64,000 nucleotides of DNA from Pseudomonas simiae (GTDB lineage Bacteria > Pseudomonadota > Gammaproteobacteria > Pseudomonadales > Pseudomonadaceae). The notes beneath the pieces are model-generated. The model was not told the origin of the DNA. It searched no databases and saw only the letters and a list, made by a program, of their open reading frames with translations. The DNA is taken from positions 310,001-374,000 of the forward strand of contig NZ_FOKB01000001.1 in NCBI RefSeq assembly GCF_900111895.1, in the 5' to 3' direction. The position numbers and the translations under genes were made by a program. Of the stretch, positions 36,595-45,052 are shown one piece after another. Numbering within the stretch: position 1 is the first letter of the stretch; each line of letters begins with the position of its first letter.

Positions 36595-38787
36595 TTAGAA
36601 CGTCTGCCCCAGGTTCAGGTACACCGCCTTCTGATTATCATCATTGAACCCATAGCTGAAATTCAGTGGCCCCAGCGGTGTATCGAACCCCAGGAAAATA
36701 CTCGCCGCATTGATATACCCGCTATCGAATTCATTGTCGTTGTTCCACGCCCGGCCGCGCTCCAGTGACGCGCCCAGGTACAGCGGGAAATCCAGCGGCA
36801 GGTACGAACGCGGCGTGAGCCTGCGGTAGTACACCGCGCGCATCAGGCTGATGTTCTGGCCTGAGATTGCGTCCTGGCGGAAGCCCGACAACTGTCGCGC
36901 ACCGCCCAGCAGGAAGCTGGAAATCACCACGTCCGAATCATCCAGGGTACGCCCGTAGCGCCCGCCCAGCACCAGGGTATCCGGGCCGTGGCTCATGGCT
37001 TTGTCGAGCTTGAACTCCCACTGGCGGTAGCGCTGGTCCGAGCCCAGCCCAGGTTCGAACTCGCGGTAGGCCAGGCCGATGTCTTCACCGGTATGGGGGA
37101 AGTACACGTTATCCAGGGAATCGAAGGAGTACTTCAGCTCATAGAAGCCTTCGCTGAAACTTACACTGGGCAGATCCCGGTCGCCGATGCGCACATCCGC
37201 CTTACCCCAGGCTTCGCCGACGCCAAAGCGGATTTCGCCACTGTTGCCGATCTGCCGTCCAACGTTCAAGCCGAAGCCGTAGCGTTCCAGGCGGTATTCG
37301 GAGATGGGGTCGTTGTCCAGGATCAGCTCGACGTTCTGAGCCTGGGCGCTGATATACGGCGCGACAAAGTAACGCGAACCGGTGTCCATCGGCTGATAGA
37401 ACTCGCTGTACAGCTCTTGGCGATCACCGATCTGTACCCGCGTCAGCCATTCGGCGCCGAGGCGGTTGATACCATTCATGCGGTAGCTCGCGCCGAGGTT
37501 GAAAGCGCTGTCGCCACGCATGTCATCCGACAGGTTCAACCCCAGTCGCAGGTAGTCGGTGCCGCTGCGTTTGCCGCGCGCACTGATCACCAGGGTGTTG
37601 TCTTGACCCTTTTTCACCACGCGGTATTGCACCTGCTCAAAATAGTCCAGGCCGTAGAGGGTGCCCATGTCCGTTTGCAGGCGGCCCAGGTTCAGCGGTT
37701 CGCCCAGGGGTTGGCGGATGTAGTAGCGGATCACGTCGTCGCTGACTTTCGAGTCGTTTTCCACGTTGATGGCGGTGATCACCGGTGTGCGCTCGCCGGG
37801 TGCACGGGCGGCCACCAATTGCGGGTCGATCGGCTCGGCAGGGCGCACGTGGGCCAGGCGGGCATCAAGGGCGCGGGTGGCGCGGTAGCCAGCATCGATC
37901 ATGTCTTTGGCGCGGCCGAAGTCAGTCACGCCGTAGGCGGCGAGGGGTGGCTGGATCAGCACGTCCTTGGGGTGCAGGGCCTTGAGTTGTTCTTCGGAAT
38001 TACGCCGGGTCATCAGGGTGATCGACTGGTTGAGTACGTCCACCACCGTCGCCAGTTGCTTGCGCGAACGCAGCGGGGTGCCGATGTCGACGACGATGGC
38101 GATATCCACGCCCATTTCACGCGCCACATCCAGCGGGATGTTGTCGGTCATGCCGCCGTCCACCAGCAGCCGGCCGTCCAGTTCCACTGGCGCGAATACC
38201 GCCGGGATCGACATGCTGGCGCGGATTACCTGGGGGAGGTGACCCTTGCGGAACACCACCTTCTCGCCGGTGGTGATATCAGTCGCCACGGCGCGGAAGG
38301 GGATCGGCAGCTTGTCGAAGTTACGCGTGTTGCTGCTGTGGGCGAACATGCTTTCCAGCAGCAGCGCCAGGTTCTGGCCCTGGATCACGCCCAGTGGCAG
38401 ACCCAGGCTGCCGTCGTCGCGGAAGCTGAGTTTCTGCTTGACCAGGAAATCTCGGTCATCCTGCTTGCGCCGGAACGGCACGTCTTCCCGGGGCGGTGCG
38501 TCGGACAGCGCCTGTTGCCAGTCGATGCTCAGCGCCAGTTTTTCCAGCTCATCGATCTTGTAGCCCGACGCGTACAGCCCGCCGATCACCGCGCCCATGC
38601 TGGTGCCGGCAATCGCGTCGATCTGGATGCCTTGCTCTTCCAGCGCCTTGAGCACGCCGATATGGGCCAAGCCACGGGCGGCGCCGCCGGACAGCACCAG
38701 GCCGATTTTCGGACGTGGCGGTTCAACGGCGTCGGCTAGAAGAGGGATCAGGCACAGAAACAGGCAGGACAGCAGGCGGCGCATCAT
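36595..38787 (-). CDS. plpD: patatin-like phospholipase autotransporter PlpD (type Vd secretion)
   Basis: A 730-residue three-part protein. After a signal peptide (1-20) comes a patatin phospholipase domain with the oxyanion loop SGGAARG (33-39), the nucleophile S63 in GTSMG, and the catalytic D210 in DGGMTDN. A single POTRA domain lies at about 330-415, followed by an Omp85-family 16-strand barrel that ends in phenylalanine (GQTF). The patatin part is carried to the cell surface by its own barrel and released, as for P. aeruginosa PlpD (PA3339). It would act as a class A1 phospholipase. Position near recQ is conserved. Confidence 0.95.
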   Translation of the reverse strand: MMRRLLSCLFLCLIPLLADAVEPPRPKIGLVLSGGAARGLAHIGVLKALEEQGIQIDAIAGTSMGAVIGGLYASGYKIDELEKLALSIDWQQALSDAPPREDVPFRRKQDDRDFLVKQKLSFRDDGSLGLPLGVIQGQNLALLLESMFAHSSNTRNFDKLPIPFRAVATDITTGEKVVFRKGHLPQVIRASMSIPAVFAPVELDGRLLVDGGMTDNIPLDVAREMGVDIAIVVDIGTPLRSRKQLATVVDVLNQSITLMTRRNSEEQLKALHPKDVLIQPPLAAYGVTDFGRAKDMIDAGYRATRALDARLAHVRPAEPIDPQLVAARAPGERTPVITAINVENDSKVSDDVIRYYIRQPLGEPLNLGRLQTDMGTLYGLDYFEQVQYRVVKKGQDNTLVISARGKRSGTDYLRLGLNLSDDMRGDSAFNLGASYRMNGINRLGAEWLTRVQIGDRQELYSEFYQPMDTGSRYFVAPYISAQAQNVELILDNDPISEYRLERYGFGLNVGRQIGNSGEIRFGVGEAWGKADVRIGDRDLPSVSFSEGFYELKYSFDSLDNVYFPHTGEDIGLAYREFEPGLGSDQRYRQWEFKLDKAMSHGPDTLVLGGRYGRTLDDSDVVISSFLLGGARQLSGFRQDAISGQNISLMRAVYYRRLTPRSYLPLDFPLYLGASLERGRAWNNDNEFDSGYINAASIFLGFDTPLGPLNFSYGFNDDNQKAVYLNLGQTF

Positions 38788-38868
38788 GAATCTCTAGGCT
38801 GGGCGATAAAGGCCGGTATTATAGCCACTCGATCCGCCGAGCCCGTTACGCCTGGAACCTCTCAAATT

Positions 38869-39156
38869 ATGTCTTCGATCAAACCCGAGATCGTCATCAC
38901 CTATTGCACCCAGTGCCAGTGGCTGCTGCGCGCCGCCTGGCTGGCGCAGGAATTGTTGAGTACGTTTGCCGATGACCTGGGGAAAGTGTCGCTGGAGCCG
39001 GCCACCGGTGGCGCGTTTCGCATCACCTGCGACGGCGTGCAGATCTGGGAACGTAAGGCTGATGGTGGCTTTCCTGAAGCCAAAGTGCTGAAGCAGCGTG
39101 TACGCGACCGGATAGACCCGCAGCGTGACCTGGGGCACAACGATCGTACGCAGTGA
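38869..39156 (+). CDS. SelT/SelW/SelH family (Rdx) protein
   Basis: A 95-residue thioredoxin-like protein. The redox motif is CTQC at residues 13-16, in the cysteine form rather than selenocysteine, and VQIWERKADGGFPEAKVLKQRVRD is the family C-terminal block. Rdx proteins are presumed oxidoreductases without settled substrates. It is divergent from plpD, 81 bases away. Confidence 0.88.
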   Translation: MSSIKPEIVITYCTQCQWLLRAAWLAQELLSTFADDLGKVSLEPATGGAFRITCDGVQIWERKADGGFPEAKVLKQRVRDRIDPQRDLGHNDRTQ

Positions 39157-39197
39157 AAGTCACCACCTGATGAGGGCGGTGACCTTGTGGTGCAGCG

Positions 39198-39479
39198 TTA
39201 TTTGGCCGCCATCTTTTGTTTGATGAAGCCAATAAGCCAGGTCAGCAACAGCCCACCGACGCCACCGCCAACAATATTGCTGCCGACCGCCGCCACATCC
39301 AGCGCCTCGCCGCCGGAGGTGCCCGTCAGTGCCGCGACAAGCTGACCCAGCACCAGTCCGCCTACACCACCGATAACGGTATTGAGCCCGGTCCCCAGGC
39401 TCTGTTTGGTCATTCCTGCAATGTTGCCGCCGACGGCCCCGCTGATAATCTGCACCAACAAACTGATGAACATTTCCAT
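39198..39479 (-). CDS. small glycine-zipper membrane protein
   Basis: A 93-residue hydrophobic protein. Two similar glycine-rich segments (GGVGGLVLGQLVAAL, about 38-52, and GGGVGGLLLTWLIGF, about 72-86) look like a duplicated glycine-zipper hairpin, preceded by AVGGNIAG. Start ATG 39479 has GGGAG 8 bases upstream; an in-frame extension to 39515 is not supported. Glycine zippers mediate helix packing in membranes or oligomeric pores. No function known; no neighbour in operon. Confidence 0.75.
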   Translation of the reverse strand: MEMFISLLVQIISGAVGGNIAGMTKQSLGTGLNTVIGGVGGLVLGQLVAALTGTSGGEALDVAAVGSNIVGGGVGGLLLTWLIGFIKQKMAAK

Positions 39480-39611
39480 AGTAAAGCTCCCGCATCGCGT
39501 TGAGTTTTTGACCACTCGCGTGCAGCAACTTCAGAGAATACCCAGGCTGTCGTCGAGCTGTCGGTTATCCGTTGAACGACTACTCACTGTTGCGGATATT
39601 TAAAGTATAGA

Positions 39612-40496
39612 TCAGACCGTTACAGCGGGCTGTTTGGCTTGGCTGGCGCTGCCCATCAGGCCGGACAGCACAATGGCGACAATGATCAGCGCGCCCCCCA
39701 GCAGCATGCGCAACGTCGGGGTTTCGGCAAACAGCAGCCAGGCCGCGGTGATGCCGTAGACCGGCTCCATGGCAAACACCACCGAAGCAGTGCGTGCCTT
39801 GATCACTGCGAGGCTGGCGACAAACAGGCTGTGGGCCAGGCCGGTGCAGAACACGCCGAGCAGGCCGATCCACAGCCAGTCAATCGCCCTGACATCCGCC
39901 AGCGCCGGGGCCGCGACGGGCAACAGGCACACCGCGACCACCACGTTCTGGCACAGCGCTGCCTGCACCGCCGGGATGCGCCCGGAACTGGCGCGGTTGT
40001 TCAGCGACAGCAGCGAAAACAGCAACCCCGAGGCGATCCCCCAGAGCAACCCGCTGGTGGCTTCGCTGGCGAGGTTGAAGTCCGGGGTCACCAGCACCAG
40101 GCCGACGCTGACCAGCGCCACTAGCATCACTTCGTTAGCCCGGATGCGCTCGCGGAAGATCAACCCTTCGAGGATCACGGTAAAGGCCGGGAACGCGGTG
40201 AAGCCCAGGGTCGCGACGGCCACGCCGGCCACCTTCACCGCTATAAAGAACGTCACCCAATGCGCCGCCAGTAATACACCGCTGACCAGTAGCCGGCGCC
40301 AGTCACGCAGCTCCAGCGTTTTCCAGGCGGTGTTGCTGGCGAACCGTGCAAACACCGCCAGGGCAACCACGGCAAACGCGGCGCGGCCAAAGACGATGAC
40401 GGCCGGCGAGGCGGCGGCCAGTTTGCCGAATACGCCGGTGAGGCCAAACATCAGTGCGCCGATATGCAGGGCGCCGAGGGCTGAGCGGGGAGTCAT
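39612..40496 (-). CDS. DMT superfamily (EamA) transporter
   Basis: A 294-residue inner membrane protein with ten predicted spans in two EamA repeats. Features are the N-terminal GALMFGLTGVFGKLA, the LEGLIFRERI segment closing the first half, and AMEPVYGITAAWLLFAETPTLRMLLGGALI in the second half, which is the family signature. Substrate unknown; such proteins export amino acids and metabolites. It follows the AraC gene on the same strand by 99 bases and may be its target. Confidence 0.87.
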   Translation of the reverse strand: MTPRSALGALHIGALMFGLTGVFGKLAAASPAVIVFGRAAFAVVALAVFARFASNTAWKTLELRDWRRLLVSGVLLAAHWVTFFIAVKVAGVAVATLGFTAFPAFTVILEGLIFRERIRANEVMLVALVSVGLVLVTPDFNLASEATSGLLWGIASGLLFSLLSLNNRASSGRIPAVQAALCQNVVVAVCLLPVAAPALADVRAIDWLWIGLLGVFCTGLAHSLFVASLAVIKARTASVVFAMEPVYGITAAWLLFAETPTLRMLLGGALIIVAIVLSGLMGSASQAKQPAVTV

Positions 40497-40595
40497 TGCG
40501 ATCCTTGAATAAAACGGGTGACAGAAGCGCAGTCTAGTGGCTCGCCAGTACAGGTGTCTGTCGCTCGGCTCGCGATTTTTATCGCGAGGCTCTCG

Positions 40596-41345
40596 CTACG
40601 CGTTGCGTCGCAAAGCACCCGGGGAGGCGCCAAACTCACGCAGCATCGCCGCCGCAAATGCACTTTGCGAGGTATAGCCGACGCGCTCAGCGATTTCGCC
40701 GATGGGCAACGGGGTTTTGCGCAGCAGGTCCAAAGCCATTTGCAGGCGACGGCTACGGATATAGTCCATCGGCGTCTGCCCGCATTCCGCCATGAAGCGT
40801 GCATGCAAGCGCGGCACCGACAGGTCGGCGATGCGCGCCAGGTCGGCCACCTGCAGCGGGTGTGCAACATGGCGCTCGATATGCGCGTTGAACGCCGCGT
40901 ACGGCAAACGCCGGCCCAGCGCCGGTTGGGCTGGCGGATGATTGAGACTGGCCATTAGCAGGATCGCACCTTGCTGGACGATCAGCGGGTCATGCACCGG
41001 GCTGTGCGCCAGCCATTGCACCAGTTGGTGCTGCCGTGAGTCCAGGGTCAGCCGCGCCGGTTGATCCAGCAGGCGGCGACTGGCATCGGCGTGTTCCCCC
41101 AGCGATTGCAGCACCCAGTGCTCGGTGGGCACATCCAGCACCAGGCAGCGGCTGCCATCGCGACTGCAGCACGCATGGTGGGCGGAGAAGGGCAGCACCA
41201 TCACGCTGCTTTCGCGCACCTGGCTGCCACGGCCGTTCACTTCCAGGTCCAGATGCCCGGACAGGCCGAACACCAATTGCGCATGGTCATGGCTGTGGGC
41301 GAGGGGCGCTTCGACGTAGTGGCGTAGGGTGAGGGCGGGTCCCAT
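40596..41345 (-). CDS. AraC family transcriptional regulator
   Basis: A 249-residue regulator. The N-terminal cupin-like sensor domain starts with the HYVEAPLAHSHDHAQLVFGL pattern, and the C-terminal double helix-turn-helix covers about 150-245 (VADLARIADLSVPRLHARF, then IGEIAERVGYTSQSAFAAAML). AGGAG ends 6 bases before ATG 41345, so this start is preferred over an upstream in-frame ATG at 41429 that would run into the neighbouring divergent promoter. It probably controls the EamA exporter gene downstream. Confidence 0.88.
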   Translation of the reverse strand: MGPALTLRHYVEAPLAHSHDHAQLVFGLSGHLDLEVNGRGSQVRESSVMVLPFSAHHACCSRDGSRCLVLDVPTEHWVLQSLGEHADASRRLLDQPARLTLDSRQHQLVQWLAHSPVHDPLIVQQGAILLMASLNHPPAQPALGRRLPYAAFNAHIERHVAHPLQVADLARIADLSVPRLHARFMAECGQTPMDYIRSRRLQMALDLLRKTPLPIGEIAERVGYTSQSAFAAAMLREFGASPGALRRNA

Positions 41346-41482
41346 TGCGGTCTCCTGGGCGGCAAGCGGGCAGTCTACAACGCTTTGCGGGCACTGAGCG
41401 CTGTCATCAGACTGACGCATCGTTGTCATGGGCTATTAATCGCCAGGGTGCAAGCTCGCGAAAACACCGTCGAGGGATGCCC

Positions 41483-42292
41483 ATGACCAGTGCCGAGTTC
41501 GCCAAGCCCAGCCGCAAGCAACGGGTTCGTACCCTGTGGATATCCGATGTGCACCTGGGCACCCGGGATTGCCAGGCCGAACATTTGTCGCAGTTCCTCA
41601 AGGGTTATCACGCCGACAAGGTCTACCTGGTCGGTGACATCATCGACGGCTGGAAACTGCGTGGCGGCATGTATTGGCCCCAGGCCCACACCAACGTGAT
41701 CCGCCGCCTGCTGACCATGGCCAAGCGCGGTACCGAAGTGATCTACGTCACCGGCAACCATGATGAATTCCTGCGTCGTTATTCCAAGCTGATCCTGGGC
41801 AACATCCAATTGGTGGACGAAGCGGTACACGTGACTGCCGATGGCCGGCATCTGTTGGTGATTCATGGCGATCAGTTTGACGTGATCACCCGTTACCACC
41901 GCTGGCTGGCGTTCCTTGGTGACTCGGCCTACGAGTTCACCCTCACGCTGAACCGCTGGCTGAACCACTGGCGTGCGCGCTATGGCTATGGCTATTGGTC
42001 GCTGTCGGCGTACCTCAAGCACAAGGTCAAGACGGCGGTGAACTTCATCAGCGATTTCGAAGAAGCCATCGCCCATGAAGTGACCAAACGTAAGCTGCAC
42101 GGCGTGGTCTGCGGGCATATCCACCATGCGGAGATTCGCAAGGTGGGCGAGGTGGATTACCTCAATTGTGGGGATTGGGTGGAGTCGTGCACGGCGTTGA
42201 TCGAGCACTGGGATGGGAGTATCGAGTTGTATCGGTTGGCGGATGCGCAAGCGAAAGCAGCACTGCTAAAAGCTGAGATGGTTGCGGGCTAG
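41483..42292 (+). CDS. UDP-2,3-diacylglucosamine diphosphatase-like metallophosphatase
   Basis: A 269-residue calcineurin-type metallophosphoesterase. Metal ligands are visible as DVHLG (22-26), GDIIDG (51-56), GNHD (91-94), HGDQFD near 130 and GHIHH near 215. The arrangement resembles LpxH-type enzymes and the long bacterial YbbF/LpxH2-like relatives, but true lpxH is usually elsewhere, so the substrate is open. GAGGG at 41472-41476 supports ATG 41483 rather than ATG 41477, which is too close. Confidence 0.85.
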   Translation: MTSAEFAKPSRKQRVRTLWISDVHLGTRDCQAEHLSQFLKGYHADKVYLVGDIIDGWKLRGGMYWPQAHTNVIRRLLTMAKRGTEVIYVTGNHDEFLRRYSKLILGNIQLVDEAVHVTADGRHLLVIHGDQFDVITRYHRWLAFLGDSAYEFTLTLNRWLNHWRARYGYGYWSLSAYLKHKVKTAVNFISDFEEAIAHEVTKRKLHGVVCGHIHHAEIRKVGEVDYLNCGDWVESCTALIEHWDGSIELYRLADAQAKAALLKAEMVAG

Positions 42293-42311
42293 AGGATTCA
42301 CACAGCCAAGC

Positions 42312-42342
42312 AATGTGGGAGATGGCAAGCCAGCTCCCACAT
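42312..42342. repeat. REP-like hairpin between convergent genes
   Basis: ATGTGGGAG..TGGC AAGCCA GCTCCCACAT is a 30-base inverted repeat with the GTGGGAGC/GCTCCCAC arms of Pseudomonas REP sequences. It lies between the convergent metallophosphatase and phhC genes and may also stop transcription from both sides. Confidence 0.75.
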
Positions 42343-42356
42343 GGGGTCCCGGTTTC

Positions 42357-43550
42357 TCAGTTGGAAACGTCGGCGATGGCTTTGGCCAGCAATGTCAGGC
42401 GTGTCGCATCGATGCCGGCCACGTTGGCCCGTCCCGAACTCACCATATACACGCTGTGTTTCTCGCGCAGTTGCTTCACCTGTTCGGCACTCAAGCCGGT
42501 GTAGGAAAACATCCCGCGCTGCGCCCCGATATGCGCGAACCGCGCCGACAAGCCGTGTGGCGCCAACGCCTCCACCAGCCCCGAACGCAGGTGGGCGATT
42601 CGCGAACGCATGGCTTCAACCTCGTCGCTCCACCGCTTTTTCAGCTCGGCATCACCCAGGATGGTCGCCACCACCGCAGCACCATGGTCCGGCGGCGTCG
42701 ACCACAGGTTACGCGCCGTGTTGGCAAGCTGGCTGCGTACATCCGTCAGCTTCTCGGCATCCGCCGCACACACGATCAACGCGCCGACGCGGTCGCTGTA
42801 CAAGCCGAAGTTCTTCGAGCACGAACTGGTCACCAGCACTTCCGGCAGCTCCGCCGCAAACAGCCGCACCGCCCAAGCATCCTGCTCCAAGCCGTCGCCA
42901 AAGCCCTGGTAGGCGAAGTCGATCAGCGGCAGCAGCTGGCGCTCGCGCACGATCTGCAGTACCTGGCGCCAATCGTCCTGGGACAGGTCGAAACCCGTCG
43001 GGTTGTGGCAGCAGGCGTGCAGCAGCACGACATCGCCCTTGGGCACTGTGGACAAGGTGGCGAGCATCGCCGCCACGTCCAGGCGGTTGTCAGCGCCCAC
43101 GTACGGGTAATGACTGACTGGAATGCCAGCCTTGGCAAAGATAGTTTCGTGGATCGGCCAGGTCGGATTGCTCAGCCACACGCCACGGCCCGGCAGGTTG
43201 TGCGCAATGAAGTCGGCGCTCAGGCGCAGGGCGCCAGTGCCGCCTGGGGTCTGGGTGGCGCCGGCGCGGCGCTCGCGAATCAATGTCGAATCGGCACCGA
43301 GCACCAGCTCGCTGATCAGCTTGCCGAAGGCCGCATTACCGTGGCCGCCGATGTAGGTCTTGGTGGTTTGCGTGTCCACCAGGCGTTGCTCGGCCAACTT
43401 GACCGAGTGCGGAATCGGCGTCAGGCCCTGATCGTCCTTATAGACGCCCACGCCCAGGTCGAATTTGTTCGGGTTGGTGTCCTGGGCGTACAGGTCCATC
43501 AGCCCGAGGATCGGGTCGCCGGGCACGCGGCCAATGGCATCGAAATGCAT
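42357..43550 (-). CDS. phhC: aromatic amino acid aminotransferase
   Basis: A 397-residue class I aminotransferase that transaminates tyrosine and phenylalanine, the step after phenylalanine hydroxylation. The N-terminal DPILGLMDLYAQDTNPNKFDLGVGVY block is typical of TyrB/PhhC, HNPTG is at 182-186 and the PLP lysine is K246 in SCSKNFGLYSDRVG. Its ATG shares one base with the phhB stop (TAATG), so translation is coupled. Last gene of the phh operon. Confidence 0.93.
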   Translation of the reverse strand: MHFDAIGRVPGDPILGLMDLYAQDTNPNKFDLGVGVYKDDQGLTPIPHSVKLAEQRLVDTQTTKTYIGGHGNAAFGKLISELVLGADSTLIRERRAGATQTPGGTGALRLSADFIAHNLPGRGVWLSNPTWPIHETIFAKAGIPVSHYPYVGADNRLDVAAMLATLSTVPKGDVVLLHACCHNPTGFDLSQDDWRQVLQIVRERQLLPLIDFAYQGFGDGLEQDAWAVRLFAAELPEVLVTSSCSKNFGLYSDRVGALIVCAADAEKLTDVRSQLANTARNLWSTPPDHGAAVVATILGDAELKKRWSDEVEAMRSRIAHLRSGLVEALAPHGLSARFAHIGAQRGMFSYTGLSAEQVKQLREKHSVYMVSSGRANVAGIDATRLTLLAKAIADVSN

Positions 43551-43906
43551 TACTTGCGGCCCTCAGCGTCCTTGGCCACTTCGTCGGTGCGCGCGGCCAT
43601 GATGAAGTCGTTGCGGTGCAGGCCTTTGATGGAGTGGCTCCACCAGGTCACGGTGACTTTGCCCCATTCGGTGAGCAGGCCCGGGTGATGGCCTTCGGCT
43701 TCGGAGATTTCACCCATGGCGTTGGTAAAGGCCAGGGCGAATTTGAAGTTCTTGAACAGGAAAACCTTTTCCAGTTGCATCACGCCGTCGCGGACTTCGA
43801 TGTTCCAGTCGGGGATCTGCTTGAGCAGCACCGGCAATTCTTCATCGCTGACTTGTGGGGCATCGGCGCGGCAGGCTTCGCAATGGGCTTGGTTCAACGT
43901 GGTCAT
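43550..43906 (-). CDS. phhB: 4a-hydroxytetrahydrobiopterin (pterin carbinolamine) dehydratase
   Basis: A 118-residue enzyme that regenerates the pterin cofactor used by phenylalanine hydroxylase. The active-site motif EGHHP lies at 71-75, with the histidines H73 and H74, followed by [25 protein letters not shown]. It sits between phhA and phhC in the usual order. Complete and of usual length. Confidence 0.96.
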   Translation of the reverse strand: MTTLNQAHCEACRADAPQVSDEELPVLLKQIPDWNIEVRDGVMQLEKVFLFKNFKFALAFTNAMGEISEAEGHHPGLLTEWGKVTVTWWSHSIKGLHRNDFIMAARTDEVAKDAEGRK

Positions 43907-44003
43907 GGTGGTGTCCTGAATTCGAGTGTTTGAAGATCAGTAGCGTCACCCTAAAGCAACGCGCGGCCAGGGAACAGACTCACCTGGCCTCAAGATGTAA
44001 GGT

Positions 44004-44795
44004 TCACGCCGCCTTGGGCTTGGGCGGAAACTTCGGTGCGTGCAGACCCAACTGCATGCCACGCTCCACCATGCCCATGATGTCCTCCTGCGCCACTTCA
44101 AACAGGCGCTTGAGGTCAGGCAGCACGAAATACAGCGGTTGCAGAATGTCGATGCGATACGGCGTGCGCATCGCTTCCAGCGGGTCGAACACTTGATGCT
44201 CGGGCTCGGACGACAGGCTGTACACCGTCTCCTTGGGCGACGACAGAATGCCGCCACCGTAGATGCGTCGACCTTCGGGCGTGTCCACCAGGCCGAACTC
44301 GATGGTCATCCAGTACAGGCGCGCCAGGTACACCCGTTGCTCCTTGGTGGCCGCCAGGCCGAGCTTGCCGTAGGTGTGGGTGAATTCAGCAAACCAAGGG
44401 TTGGTCAGCAGCGGGCAGTGGCCGAAGATCTCGTGAAAAATGTCCGGCTCTTGCAGATAGTCCAGTTCTTCGCGGGTGCGGATAAATGTCGCCACCGGAA
44501 ACTGTTTGCTGGCGAGTAATTCGAAGAACGTCTGGAAGGGGATCAGCGCCGGCACACGGGCGACCTGCCAACCAGTGGTCTCGGCCAGCACCTTGTTGAT
44601 TTCACCCAGTTGCGGAATACGATCGTGGGGCAGGCCGAGCTTGTCGATGCCATCCAGGTATTCCTGGCAGGCGCGACCCTCGATCACTTTCAACTGGCGA
44701 GTGATCAGGGTGTTCCACACCGCATGTTCTTCCTGCGAGTAGTGGATAAAACCTTGCGCATCGGGCTCGCGGGCCACGTATTGCGTCTGCTTCAT
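44004..44795 (-). CDS. phhA: phenylalanine 4-monooxygenase
   Basis: A 263-residue non-heme iron hydroxylase converting phenylalanine to tyrosine with tetrahydropterin and oxygen. The iron ligands are H121 and H126 in HEIFGHCPLL and E166 in MTIEFGLVDT. The bacterial form lacks the eukaryotic N-terminal regulatory domain, as here. First gene of phhABC, with a 97-base gap to phhB, divergent from phhR across a 257-base regulatory region. Confidence 0.97.
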   Translation of the reverse strand: MKQTQYVAREPDAQGFIHYSQEEHAVWNTLITRQLKVIEGRACQEYLDGIDKLGLPHDRIPQLGEINKVLAETTGWQVARVPALIPFQTFFELLASKQFPVATFIRTREELDYLQEPDIFHEIFGHCPLLTNPWFAEFTHTYGKLGLAATKEQRVYLARLYWMTIEFGLVDTPEGRRIYGGGILSSPKETVYSLSSEPEHQVFDPLEAMRTPYRIDILQPLYFVLPDLKRLFEVAQEDIMGMVERGMQLGLHAPKFPPKPKAA

Positions 44796-44890
44796 ACGGC
44801 TCTCCTGCTAGGCATTCGTTCTTGTTATGTCCTGCGATGAGCTTATTGATACCCCGTGCGCGGCCAGATTCCATCTGTTTAAAGCGGCCA

Positions 44891-44931
44891 CAGGTAGGAA
44901 AAGTTACCGCTTTTCGTAAAGTATTCGTTAC
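44891..44931. promoter_or_regulatory. candidate PhhR (TyrR-type) boxes
   Basis: CGTAAAGTATTCGTTACG (44914-44931) has the 6-6-6 layout of a TyrR box (TGTAAA-N6-TTTACA) with perfect CGTAA/TTACG arms. A weaker second dyad, GGTAGGAAAAGTTACC (44892-44907), lies just beside it. They are in the phhA-phhR intergenic region, about 100 bases from the phhA start codon and 120 from phhR. Confidence 0.55.
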
Positions 44932-45052
44932 GCTTGTGGGGTTGGCCGTTGTGCTGGGCTGTGAAAAGCCCGCAGGCTGTCACATAATCTTGACGACTAT
45001 CTGCGCCCAGCGACAAAAACACGCGGCGCCTCCCCACTTTTCGGGCCTCTTC

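Noticed and set aside
36988..38739. A 583-codon plus-strand frame antisense to plpD
   Set aside because: plpD has catalytic motifs and full family architecture; the opposite frame is His/Val/Gln-rich and unlike any protein.
42282..43688. A 468-codon plus-strand frame across phhC
   Set aside because: Antisense to phhC, which shows the PLP lysine and all family blocks.
44822..45052. Upstream extension of the phhR frame by 77 codons
   Set aside because: Covers the divergent regulatory region with the TyrR-like boxes; family proteins start with MRIKVHCQNR at 45053.
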